DNA of 8,090 bases from an uncultured Eubacteriales bacterium (GTDB lineage: Bacteria > Bacillota > Clostridia > Oscillospirales > Oscillospiraceae). A program made the translations under genes and the position numbers. Location: positions 1 through 8,090 of the forward strand of contig ONTN01000071.1 of NCBI GenBank assembly GCA_900320765.1, in the 5' to 3' direction. Under the pieces are notes generated by a model. The model was not told the DNA's origin, ran no database searches, and worked only from the letters and a program-made list of their open reading frames with translations. Below are positions 1 to 5,698 of the stretch, piece after piece. Each line of letters opens with the position of its first letter. Position 1 is the first letter of the stretch.

Positions 1-26
1 CTGTATACTCCCGTCATTCCGGCCAT
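1..26 (-). CDS. mraZ: MraZ transcriptional regulator, N-terminal fragment (runs off the left edge)
   Basis: Only the first nine codons are present, read leftward from ATG at 26: M-A-G-M-T-G-V-Y and one incomplete codon. A good ribosome binding site, AAGGTGG, lies at 40-34 with a 7-nt spacer, which favours this ATG over the internal one at codon 4. The identification rests mainly on the upstream region: a sigma-A promoter and 10-bp-period AAAGTG repeats that resemble the MraZ box. MraZ proteins typically begin M-x-G-x-Y, which fits M-T-G-V-Y here. MraZ is a double AbrB-fold DNA-binding protein that controls the division and cell wall (dcw) cluster, so mraW, ftsL and pbp genes would be expected further left. 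The fragment is too short for any domain evidence; the call is inference from promoter architecture and the start. Confidence 0.7.
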
Positions 27-64
27 CTCTTCACCACCTTACCTATAGTTCGTGGGAAGGTGAT

Positions 65-91
65 ACACTTTCCACCACTTTGCCCCACCGA
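65..91 (-). promoter_or_regulatory. MraZ-box-like repeats
   Basis: On the minus strand two copies of AAAGTG[G/T] (81-75 and 71-65) are separated by 3 nt, with a third degenerate copy (TCGGTGG, 91-85) in the same 10-bp phase. This matches the AAAGTG(T/G)-plus-3-nt-spacer operator described for MraZ in mollicutes and related boxes elsewhere. The repeats lie between the predicted transcription start (about 94) and the mraZ start codon, so bound MraZ would act at or just after initiation. Confidence 0.7.
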
Positions 92-100
92 TATGCACTT

Positions 101-129
101 ATTATAGAGTGCCGAACCATAAATTGCAA
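101..129 (-). promoter_or_regulatory. Sigma-A promoter of mraZ
   Basis: Minus strand TTGCAA (129-124), 17-nt spacer, TATAAT (106-101). The stretch upstream of the -35 is A/T-rich and could act as an UP element. Transcription would start near 94 and read left into mraZ. Confidence 0.82.
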
Positions 130-179
130 GAGAAAAATTGAAAAATATCCATAATTTTTTGGCTTTATCGGGCTAAAAA

Positions 180-214
180 AATTCCCGTTGCCTTATCTTG
201 CGGCAACGGGAATT
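180..214 (-). terminator. Rho-independent terminator ending the DUF2975-HTH-DUF4153 operon
   Basis: A perfect 13-bp stem (180-192 with 202-214) encloses a 9-nt loop. On the minus strand it is followed by TTTTTT, the canonical U tract. It sits 34 bp past the stop codon at 248 and about 50 bp before the mraZ -35, so it insulates mraZ from the upstream operon. Confidence 0.92.
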
Positions 215-247
215 CATTTTATCTATATTTTGTAGAGATGGCACGTT

Positions 248-1491
248 TTACAGGAGCGTAGTCGCGCTCAAAGTGAGGGCGGAAAACAACAGCCACGGCC
301 TCATCGTCCGCTTTCCGAGGGCAATATTGAGGGCGAATGCGACGCAGCCAAAGGCCAAAACCGCTATCAGCCACGCCGACTGAATCCTTTTCGGCGTGAA
401 GCCGAAGCAGTCGATATAGAGCCAGAGCTTTGAGGCGGCGATAACGGCGAAAATAAGGCTCTCAGCGAGGATAACGAGGGCTGCGGCAAGGATAAAGCGA
501 TTCTCCCGCGGGCATCTTTTCGCCGTGTGCGTAACGCACCAGACGAGGGCGAAGTTCACCGCCATCACCCTGCAGAGCTCGAAAAAGCCCTGTCTCGCGT
601 ACTCCGCCACGATGAAGCCCTCAGGAAGCTTTCTTGCGAACGCTCCGAAGAGATAGCTTCCCTGCAGAGCGAAGAATGCGGCGTAGAGCGCGGCAAAGCC
701 GGCAGAGGAAACGAGCCATACTGCGGCCGGTACGCGGCCGAGCCTTGAAAGCCAGCCCTCTATTCTCTCTCCTCGGGCGCGAAGCCTCGCTTTATCCGCC
801 CTCGCAGAGCCCGCTAAAAGTCCGAAGAGCCACGCGCCTATATGCAGGCTGAGGAACACTCTCAACACGACGACATCGTCGATTCTGATTGCGTCCGTTA
901 CTCTGCGGACGGCTTCGCCGAAGCGCTCGTCCGCGGCAGACAGCAGACCTACTGCGGTGATAAACAGTATTATGGAAACCGCGGCTGCGGCAACGGCGAA
1001 GGCCGCCCTCCCGCCCTTTCTCTCGCGCCCACTCCCGATAAAAGCGGAGACAGCGCAGCGGAACTGCAGGATAAAATTTTTAAAAGGTATGACAAAAAAC
1101 CCGTTCACGGCGTCGAGAGGAATAAGATGTCGACGGCAAAAACGTGGATAAAGAGAAACTTCTCCCACTCCCATACGGCTCGTCTTCCGGCTATCAGGCT
1201 GAAAACCGTTGCGGCAAAGCAGCCGAGCAGTATAAAGCTCTCCGCAGTCGGTCTCGTTTTCCTGCTCAAAAGCTCGCAGATCAGAACATAAAGGCAGAAG
1301 AAAATGCCGAGCCACATTTCATGGTTCTCTTCGCTTATCATCAGCGTGTAGATATAAGCAGCGATCAGCATCAGAAACGCCGATATTTTCTCCTCAATTG
1401 AGGCGGAAAAGAAGGGTTTTTTCTCAATTTTGGGTACAGGAACAAGACCGGCGGGCTCGAAGCTCTCCGGAAGCAGATTATCGTTATCCAT
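248..1491 (-). pseudogene. DUF4153/DUF4173-like polytopic membrane protein, frame broken near 1105-1150
   Basis: Two minus-strand frames make one protein. The first starts at ATG 1491 (ribosome binding site AAGGAG at 1505-1500) and encodes an acidic tail and hydrophobic helices, then stops at 1105. The second, one frame over, is convincing from about 1120 (I-P-L-D-A-V-N-G-F-F-V-I-P-F) to the stop at 248. It contains several membrane helices and the family-like motif F-T-P-K-R-I-Q-S-A-W near its C-terminus. Joining them needs a -1 shift, equivalent to loss of 3n+1 bases. From memory of the family, some ten to fifteen residues also seem missing between F-I-H-V-F-A-V and I-P-L-D-A-V, so a small deletion is more likely than a single-base error. 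The C-terminus also looks slightly short. The function of the family is unknown; it often sits beside DUF2975 and YozG-like HTH genes, as here. An assembly or sequencing error remains possible. No clean slippery heptamer supports programmed frameshifting. Confidence 0.68.
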
Positions 1492-1493
1492 TT

Positions 1494-1700
1494 TCAGTTC
1501 TCCTTAAATTCCAGTATATCGCCCGGCTGGCACTCGAGCTCGTGGCATAGCGCCATAAGAGTTGAAAAGCGGATAGCCTTCGCCTTCCCCGTTTTCAAAA
1601 TCGAAAGATTTGCCGGAGTTATCCCCACCCTCTCGGCAAGCTCGCCGGAGGATATTTTGCGCTTCGCCATCATAACGTCCAGATTAACAAGTATCTCCAT
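1494..1700 (-). CDS. Small Cro/CI-type HTH regulator, YozG-like
   Basis: This 68-residue protein is almost entirely one helix-turn-helix domain. The helices span roughly residues 16-45, with the pattern I-S-S-G-E-L-A-E-R-V-G-I-T-P-A-N-L-S-I-L, and it ends in C-Q-P-G-D-I-L-E-F. This is typical of the short YozG-like (HTH_26) branch of the XRE superfamily. The start at 1700 has GAGGG seven bases upstream, overlapping the stop codon of the DUF2975 gene; the two genes are 10 bp apart. Its own stop lies 2 bp before the next gene, so translation is probably coupled. Pairing of a DUF2975 protein with this type of regulator is seen in many Firmicutes (for example YoaS/YozG in Bacillus subtilis). Its target is unknown; autoregulation of this operon is a reasonable guess. 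Confidence 0.88.
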   Translation of the reverse strand: MEILVNLDVMMAKRKISSGELAERVGITPANLSILKTGKAKAIRFSTLMALCHELECQPGDILEFKEN

Positions 1701-1710
1701 CGGCGCGCCC

Positions 1711-2166
1711 TCAGATAGTCAGGTCGAGCTCGGACTTCATTCCGATCGCCTCGTGAAACACGTTCTTTACTATCCTGACGATGAGCGACATAAAGGCCGC
1801 CGCTATCGCGACGAAGATAAACGGCAGGTAGTACGCAGCGCTCGCAAGGCAGAGAACTGCCGCGGCGGTGCAGCACCAGCTTACGATCCTAAGATACCTG
1901 ACGTTATCCGGGATGAATACTCGGCCATTCTTGATGTTCTTTAAAAGCAGCCACAGGGCATAGAGGCAGAGCCATGCGGGCACGCTGACCGCGTATATCG
2001 TTATCATAAGATAGAGCCATATTCCGGTATTTACCCCGCGCATACCGAAAAACCAGCGCGAGAACCAGTACGCCCCCACGTCAAGAGCCGCCAGCATAAC
2101 AGAAAAAGCTATCAGACACGCCTGACTTAAAGTGACGCTCTTCTTTTTGTTCCAATTCAAGCCCAT
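1711..2166 (-). CDS. DUF2975 family four-helix membrane protein
   Basis: The product is 151 residues with four clear hydrophobic segments at about 18-40, 49-75, 93-113 and 114-136. Between helices 2 and 3 it has the motif L-L-K-N-I-K-N-G-R-V-F-I-P-D-N-V-R-Y-L-R, characteristic of DUF2975 proteins (YoaS-like). The function is not known; it is inserted in the cytoplasmic membrane. It is the first gene of a three-gene operon with the HTH regulator and the broken DUF4153-like gene. Start choice is uncertain: the purine-rich AAAGGGGAG directly abuts ATG 2166, which is too close. TTG at 2160 would have a better 6-nt spacing and shorten the protein by two residues. Confidence 0.85.
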   Translation of the reverse strand: MGLNWNKKKSVTLSQACLIAFSVMLAALDVGAYWFSRWFFGMRGVNTGIWLYLMITIYAVSVPAWLCLYALWLLLKNIKNGRVFIPDNVRYLRIVSWCCTAAAVLCLASAAYYLPFIFVAIAAAFMSLIVRIVKNVFHEAIGMKSELDLTI

Positions 2167-2182
2167 CTCCCCTTTCGTCTGT

Positions 2183-2211
2183 ATAATAGCAGGTCATTCT
2201 CCGTTTGTCAA
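2183..2211 (-). promoter_or_regulatory. Sigma-A promoter of the DUF2975 operon
   Basis: Minus strand TTGACA (2211-2206), 17-nt spacer, TATTAT (2188-2183). The predicted start near 2176 leaves only about 10 nt of leader before the first start codon. Confidence 0.88.
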
Positions 2212-2218
2212 TATATTT

Positions 2219-2235
2219 TTATCGTTTTTCGATAA
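2219..2235. promoter_or_regulatory. Dyad TTATCG-N5-CGATAA upstream of the DUF2975 operon promoter
   Basis: A perfect 6-bp inverted repeat with a 5-bp A/T centre lies 8 bp upstream of the -35 element. Its size and symmetry fit an operator for a dimeric HTH protein, possibly the small regulator encoded in this operon. It could also be a minor hairpin after dapL. The functional assignment is inference. Confidence 0.4.
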
Positions 2236-2249
2236 TATAGCGACAGTAT

Positions 2250-2277
2250 AAACGGGTCGGAGAGCTCCGGCCCGTTT
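2250..2277 (-). terminator. Hairpin just after dapL, probable weak terminator
   Basis: AAACGGG pairs with CCCGTTT and, inside it, CGGAG with CTCCG, interrupted by one C/A mismatch on the minus strand (a U-G wobble on the plus strand). It starts 5 bp past the dapL stop. No real U tract follows (TTTATACTG), so it may mainly protect the 3' end or terminate inefficiently, allowing some readthrough into the DUF2975 operon. Confidence 0.55.
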
Positions 2278-2282
2278 AATGA

Positions 2283-3491
2283 TTACAGTATGCTTTTGAT
2301 CCTCTCAACCGCCTCGAGGGTAGCCTCAGCGTCTCCGAAGGCAGTGAGGCGGATGTAGCCCTCGCCGCTGGGGCCGAATCCGGCTCCCGGCGTGGTCACG
2401 ACGCAGGCCTCATAGAGGAGCTTATCGAAGAACTCCCAGCTTCCGAAGCCTTCAGGCGTTCTGAACCAGATATAGGGGGCGTTCACTCCGCCGTAGACCG
2501 TAAGCCCGGCGGCGGAAAGGCCCTCTCGGATCACCCGGGCGTTATTGTGATAGTAGGCGATAGTCTCAGCGATCTGGCGCTTTCCCTCGGGGGAGAAGGT
2601 GGCCTCGGCAGCTCTCTGCACAACGTAGCTCACTCCGTTGAACTTGGTGCCCTGGCGCCTGTTCCACATCGCGTTGAGGCTGACGCCTCCACGCTTCAGC
2701 GCCTTGGGTATAACGGTGTAGGCGCAGCGGACGCCGGTGAAGCCCGCAGTCTTGGAGAAGCTTCTAAACTCTATGGCGCAGGTCTCGGCTCCGGGAATTT
2801 CAAAAATGCTGTGCGGCTTGTCGTCCTCAGTTATATACGCCTCGTAAGCCGAATCGAAGAGTATCACGCTGCCGTTCTTATTCGCGTAGTCCACCCAGGT
2901 CTTGAGCTGGTCGCGGGTTGCGGCGGCGCCGGTCGGGTTGTTTGGCGAGCAGATGTAGATCATATCGGGCGTTTTTTCCGGGAGCTCGGGGAAAAAGCCG
3001 TTCTCCGCCGTGCAGGGCAGGTAGACAAGCCTTGACCACTTCCCGTTTTCAAAATCGCCCGCTCTTCCGGCCATAGCGTTCGTGTCCACGTATACGGGAT
3101 AAACGGGATCGCAGACGGCGACTATATTATCCGCGGAGAAAATGTCGCCGATGTTTCCGCAGTCGGACTTTGCCCCGTCTGAGACGAAGATCTCGTCGTC
3201 AGCTATGTTTACTCCGCGCTCAAGGTATGAATCCCTTATCGCGAAGCGGATAAAGTCGTACGCCCCGCAGGTCTCCTCGCAATAGCCCCTGAAGGTCTCC
3301 TTATGCCCCATCTCCTCGGAGGCCTTTTTCATCGCCTCAACGACGGCGGGAGCGAGGGGCTGGGTAACGTCGCCTATACCGAGCCTTATTACCGGCATGG
3401 GCGGGTTTTGAAACGCCCTCACCCTTCTGCCTATCTCCGGGAACAGATATCCGCCCGGGAGCTTTTGAAAGTTATCGTTAAGCTTAACCAT
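2283..3491 (-). CDS. dapL: LL-diaminopimelate aminotransferase
   Basis: This is a cytosolic PLP enzyme of fold type I that converts tetrahydrodipicolinate plus glutamate directly to LL-diaminopimelate and 2-oxoglutarate, bypassing the acylated intermediates. It feeds lysine synthesis, peptidoglycan cross-links and, in spore formers, the cortex. The 402-residue length is about that of known DapL proteins. Visible landmarks are the N-terminal L-P-G-G-Y-L-F-P-E-I, G-I-G-D-V-T-Q-P-L at 38-46, S-D-G-A-K-S-D-C-G-N-I-G-D at 104-116, S-P-N-N-P-T-G at 182-188, and S-F-S-K-T-A-G-F-T-G-V-R at 244-255 with Lys247 as the Schiff-base lysine. The start at ATG 3491 has AGAGGAG eight bases upstream. It is monocistronic, with a strong promoter divergent from sigG and a hairpin after the stop. 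I see no lysine riboswitch: the leader is only some 20-25 nt. No missing residue noted. Confidence 0.96.
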   Translation of the reverse strand: MVKLNDNFQKLPGGYLFPEIGRRVRAFQNPPMPVIRLGIGDVTQPLAPAVVEAMKKASEEMGHKETFRGYCEETCGAYDFIRFAIRDSYLERGVNIADDEIFVSDGAKSDCGNIGDIFSADNIVAVCDPVYPVYVDTNAMAGRAGDFENGKWSRLVYLPCTAENGFFPELPEKTPDMIYICSPNNPTGAAATRDQLKTWVDYANKNGSVILFDSAYEAYITEDDKPHSIFEIPGAETCAIEFRSFSKTAGFTGVRCAYTVIPKALKRGGVSLNAMWNRRQGTKFNGVSYVVQRAAEATFSPEGKRQIAETIAYYHNNARVIREGLSAAGLTVYGGVNAPYIWFRTPEGFGSWEFFDKLLYEACVVTTPGAGFGPSGEGYIRLTAFGDAEATLEAVERIKSIL

Positions 3492-3520
3492 ATTGCAGTC
3501 TCCTCTAATTCATTAAAGTT

Positions 3521-3549
3521 ATTATAGTCATCCTTGCCCATCTTGTCAA
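3521..3549 (-). promoter_or_regulatory. Sigma-A promoter of dapL
   Basis: Minus strand TTGACA (3549-3544), 17-nt spacer, TATAAT (3526-3521): a perfect consensus, which implies strong constitutive expression. Predicted start near 3514. Confidence 0.92.
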
Positions 3550-3561
3550 CTTTTACCTTTT

Positions 3562-3591
3562 GTATTAAATCGCCTGTGCGGGGAAATACTG
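3562..3591 (+). promoter_or_regulatory. Candidate sigma-F/sigma-G promoter of sigG
   Basis: GTATT (3562-3566), 15-nt spacer, then GGAAATACTG (3582-3591). This fits the forespore sigma-F pattern GYWTA-N15-GGNNANANTW at all but one base in each element. No sigma-A-like promoter is evident on the plus strand here. It lies 27 bp upstream of the sigG start codon. The assignment is inference by consensus matching. Confidence 0.5.
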
Positions 3592-3617
3592 AAAAGGAAG
3601 ACATAGGAGGCGGTTTC

Positions 3618-4391
3618 GTGCAGGGTAAGGTAGAGATATGCGGAGTTAATACGGCTAAGCTTCCGGTTTTGAAAAATGAGGAAACGATTGCCCTGATGAA
3701 AAAAGCGAGGGCGGGAGATCAAAAGGCGCGGGACGAGCTTATAAGCGGAAATCTCAGGCTCGTACTCAGCGTCATCCAGCGGTTTCAGGGCAGGGGCGAG
3801 AGCGCGGACGACCTTTTTCAGGTGGGCTGCATAGGGCTAATAAAGGCCGTAGATAATTTTGACTTTGTAAACCACAACGTGATGTTCAGTACCTACGGGG
3901 TCCCGATGATAACGGGCGAGATACGCCGCTTTCTGCGGGACAACAGCGCTGTCAGGGTATCGCGGAGCATAAGGGACGTGGCCTATAAGGTGCTCGTCAC
4001 AAAGGAGCGGCTGCAGGCCGAGACCCAGCGCGAGCCGAAACCGGAGGAGATTGCCGAAGCCCTCGGAATAAGCCGCGCCGAGGTCGTCACGGCTATGGAC
4101 GCGGTAGCCGAGCCCGTAAGTCTCTACGAGCCGGTTTACGCCGATTCCGGAGACGCCGTGTTGGGCATCGACCAGATCGGCGACGAGAACGCATCGAGCG
4201 ACGTATGGCTGAGGCAGATAGCCTTTGAAGAGGCTATGGCAGGTCTTTCCGAAAGGGAGAAGCGTATACTCGCCCTCCGCTTCTTTGACGGGAAAACGCA
4301 GATGGAGGTCGCGAAGGAGATCGGGATAAGCCAGGCTCAGGTCTCCCGCCTTGAAAAAAGCGCCGTGGACAGAATTAAAAGCAGCTTATAG
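3618..4391 (+). CDS. sigG: RNA polymerase sporulation sigma factor, sigma-G
   Basis: This late forespore sigma factor directs genes for spore coat-interior proteins, SASPs and germination. The start is GTG 3618, preceded by AGGAGG at 3605-3610 with a 7-nt spacer; this gives 257 residues, close to the usual 260. A longer in-frame reading back to 3534 would include the promoter and is not supported. The N-terminal K-V-E-I-C-G-V-N-T-A-K-L-P-V-L-K (4-19) is diagnostic of sigma-G rather than sigma-F. Region 2 runs about 45-110 (N-L-R-L-V-L-S-V-I-Q-R-F, D-D-L-F-Q-V-G-C-I-G-L, F-S-T-Y, G-E-I-R-R-F-L-R-D-N). Region 3 covers about 115-190. Region 4 covers about 205-257, with the HTH K-T-Q-M-E-V-A-K-E-I-G-I-S-Q-A-Q-V-S-R-L-E-K. 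Unlike the common Firmicutes layout, no spoIIGA or sigE precedes it; it stands alone opposite dapL. No terminator is visible after it. Confidence 0.95.
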   Translation: MQGKVEICGVNTAKLPVLKNEETIALMKKARAGDQKARDELISGNLRLVLSVIQRFQGRGESADDLFQVGCIGLIKAVDNFDFVNHNVMFSTYGVPMITGEIRRFLRDNSAVRVSRSIRDVAYKVLVTKERLQAETQREPKPEEIAEALGISRAEVVTAMDAVAEPVSLYEPVYADSGDAVLGIDQIGDENASSDVWLRQIAFEEAMAGLSEREKRILALRFFDGKTQMEVAKEIGISQAQVSRLEKSAVDRIKSSL

Positions 4392-4396
4392 GGCGG

Positions 4397-4425
4397 TTGA
4401 CAAAGAGTATTCTCGCGGATAAAAT
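4397..4425 (+). promoter_or_regulatory. Sigma-A promoter of the MFS transporter gene
   Basis: TTGACA (4397-4402), 17-nt spacer, TAAAAT (4420-4425), beginning 6 bp after the sigG stop. Predicted start near 4432, giving a leader of about 23 nt. This lets the transporter be expressed in vegetative cells independently of sigG. Confidence 0.88.
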
Positions 4426-4454
4426 GGGCGTTAGTATTTTATGGAGCGTTCAAT

Positions 4455-5630
4455 ATGGAAAAAAAGAAAAATCTCACCGTTTCATACGCTTTCGTGCAGG
4501 CGGCTTATTGGATGAATTTCTGCCTCACCTCGGGCTTTGCCGCCGTCTTTTTACAGGGGCTCGGGTACAATAACGCCGAGCTCGGGGTCGTCCTCGCCGT
4601 CGGCAATCTGTTGGGCGCCGTACTCGGGCCCGTCCTGTCCTCCCTTATCGACAGGCACAGGGCCATCACCCCCGCCCGCCTTATCGTGCCGCTCCTCGCT
4701 TTGGAGACCGCGAGCCTCGTTCTCTTGCTTTTCGTCCCCTCAAAGGGGCTTGCCGCCTCGGCGGGTTACGTGTTCTTTATCGCCTTCTGCATCGCGCTCA
4801 ATTCGATGTATCTGAAGCTCTACGTCGATCTCATCCACTCCGGGGCGTACATAAATTACGGGGTCGCCCGCGGTATGGGCTCCCTTGCTTACGTGCTGAT
4901 GAGCGTCGGGCTAGGCGCAATAATTGAGGCTGTCGGCATCCGCTCTATGCCCGTCGGCGGGATCATTCTCGTCGCTTTACAGCTTTTAGCCCTGTTCATC
5001 ATTCTTCGCCTCGCTCCCAAGGGGCAGGCCGCCGCCAGCTCGGATAGCGGGTCTGGGCTTCTGCGCTTTATTAAAGACAATCCCCGATATTTCGTTATGC
5101 TTCTCGGCACGGCGCTCATTTTCTTTTCGCATAACGCGCTTTGCAACTTCCTTATAAACGTCACCCGCGCCGTCGGCGGCGATACCGGAACGATGGGCTA
5201 TCTGAACGGGTTTATGGCCGCCGTCGAGATCCCGGTAATGCTGCTTTTCGCAAAGGTCTTCGGAAAGAAAAACAGCGGCATGCTTCTTCGCGTTGCCTTC
5301 GTGTTCTTTACTTTAAAGGCCGCGGCTATGGCTCTTGCCTCTTCCGTACCGACCCTGTTTGCCGCTTTCGTGCTGCAGGCTCCGTCCTATGCGCTCTATA
5401 CCTCCGCCGTCGTGCCCTACGTTGAGAAGACTATAAGCTACGGGGACTCTGCCAAGGCTCAGAGCCTCGCCTTCACGATGACGACTGTGGGCTCCGTTAT
5501 GGCGAGCGTTATTGCCGGCAGGCTGTACGACGTTATGCCGCCGTCCTCCGTTCTCTGGATCGCGGCAGGCGTCTGCGCCGTAGGAACGGTGACCGCAGTT
5601 TTCGGAGTTAAGGGCGATAAAAAAAGCTGA
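4455..5630 (+). CDS. Major facilitator superfamily transporter, LacY/HcaT-like
   Basis: The product is 391 residues with about twelve hydrophobic helices and a central cytoplasmic stretch at roughly 188-210 (polar, Ser/Gly-rich). The loop between helices 2 and 3 carries S-L-I-D-R-H-R (63-69), matching the family D-R motif. Residues 134-146 (N-Y-G-V-A-R-G-M-G-S-L-A-Y) resemble the Y-G-x-x-R-x-x-G-S-x-G-Y signature of the MFS_1-like/3-phenylpropionate permease group, and E-I-P-V-M at 258-262 also fits that group. These are proton-coupled symporters or exporters of small organic molecules in the cytoplasmic membrane; the substrate cannot be read from sequence. Start ATG 4455 has GGAG eight bases upstream. 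It has its own promoter; the neighbours (sigG, ilvE) give no clear functional link. No terminator is seen before the ilvE promoter. Confidence 0.88.
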   Translation: MEKKKNLTVSYAFVQAAYWMNFCLTSGFAAVFLQGLGYNNAELGVVLAVGNLLGAVLGPVLSSLIDRHRAITPARLIVPLLALETASLVLLLFVPSKGLAASAGYVFFIAFCIALNSMYLKLYVDLIHSGAYINYGVARGMGSLAYVLMSVGLGAIIEAVGIRSMPVGGIILVALQLLALFIILRLAPKGQAAASSDSGSGLLRFIKDNPRYFVMLLGTALIFFSHNALCNFLINVTRAVGGDTGTMGYLNGFMAAVEIPVMLLFAKVFGKKNSGMLLRVAFVFFTLKAAAMALASSVPTLFAAFVLQAPSYALYTSAVVPYVEKTISYGDSAKAQSLAFTMTTVGSVMASVIAGRLYDVMPPSSVLWIAAGVCAVGTVTAVFGVKGDKKS

Positions 5631-5634
5631 GGTC

Positions 5635-5663
5635 TTGCATTTACTGATTTAAAGTGATAGAAT
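5635..5663 (+). promoter_or_regulatory. Sigma-A promoter of ilvE
   Basis: TTGCAT (5635-5640), 17-nt spacer, TAGAAT (5658-5663), starting 4 bp past the transporter stop. Predicted start near 5670. The leader of about 29 nt is too short for a T-box or attenuator. Confidence 0.8.
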
Positions 5664-5698
5664 GCGGCTTAAGCGTAATAATGATAGGAGCTGTTACT

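Noticed and set aside
1105..1150. Programmed -1 ribosomal frameshifting in the DUF4153-like gene
   Set aside because: CGTTTTT is the nearest slippery stretch but does not fit X-XXY-YYZ in the zero frame. No clear downstream stimulator is seen, and residues still appear to be missing after joining.
842..1291. A 149-codon plus-strand ORF opposite the DUF4153-like gene
   Set aside because: It has no ribosome binding site or family resemblance. It is antisense to hydrophobic coding sequence that continues the membrane protein.
3534..3617. N-terminal extension of sigG to an ATG at 3534
   Set aside because: It would place the start before the promoter elements. The added residues do not resemble sigma-G, while GTG 3618 has a perfect AGGAGG and gives the usual N-terminus.
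5654..5698. Longer ilvE start at ATG 5654
   Set aside because: It lies before the -10 hexamer TAGAAT at 5658-5663, so it could not be in the transcript. ATG 5699 has a good AGGAG.
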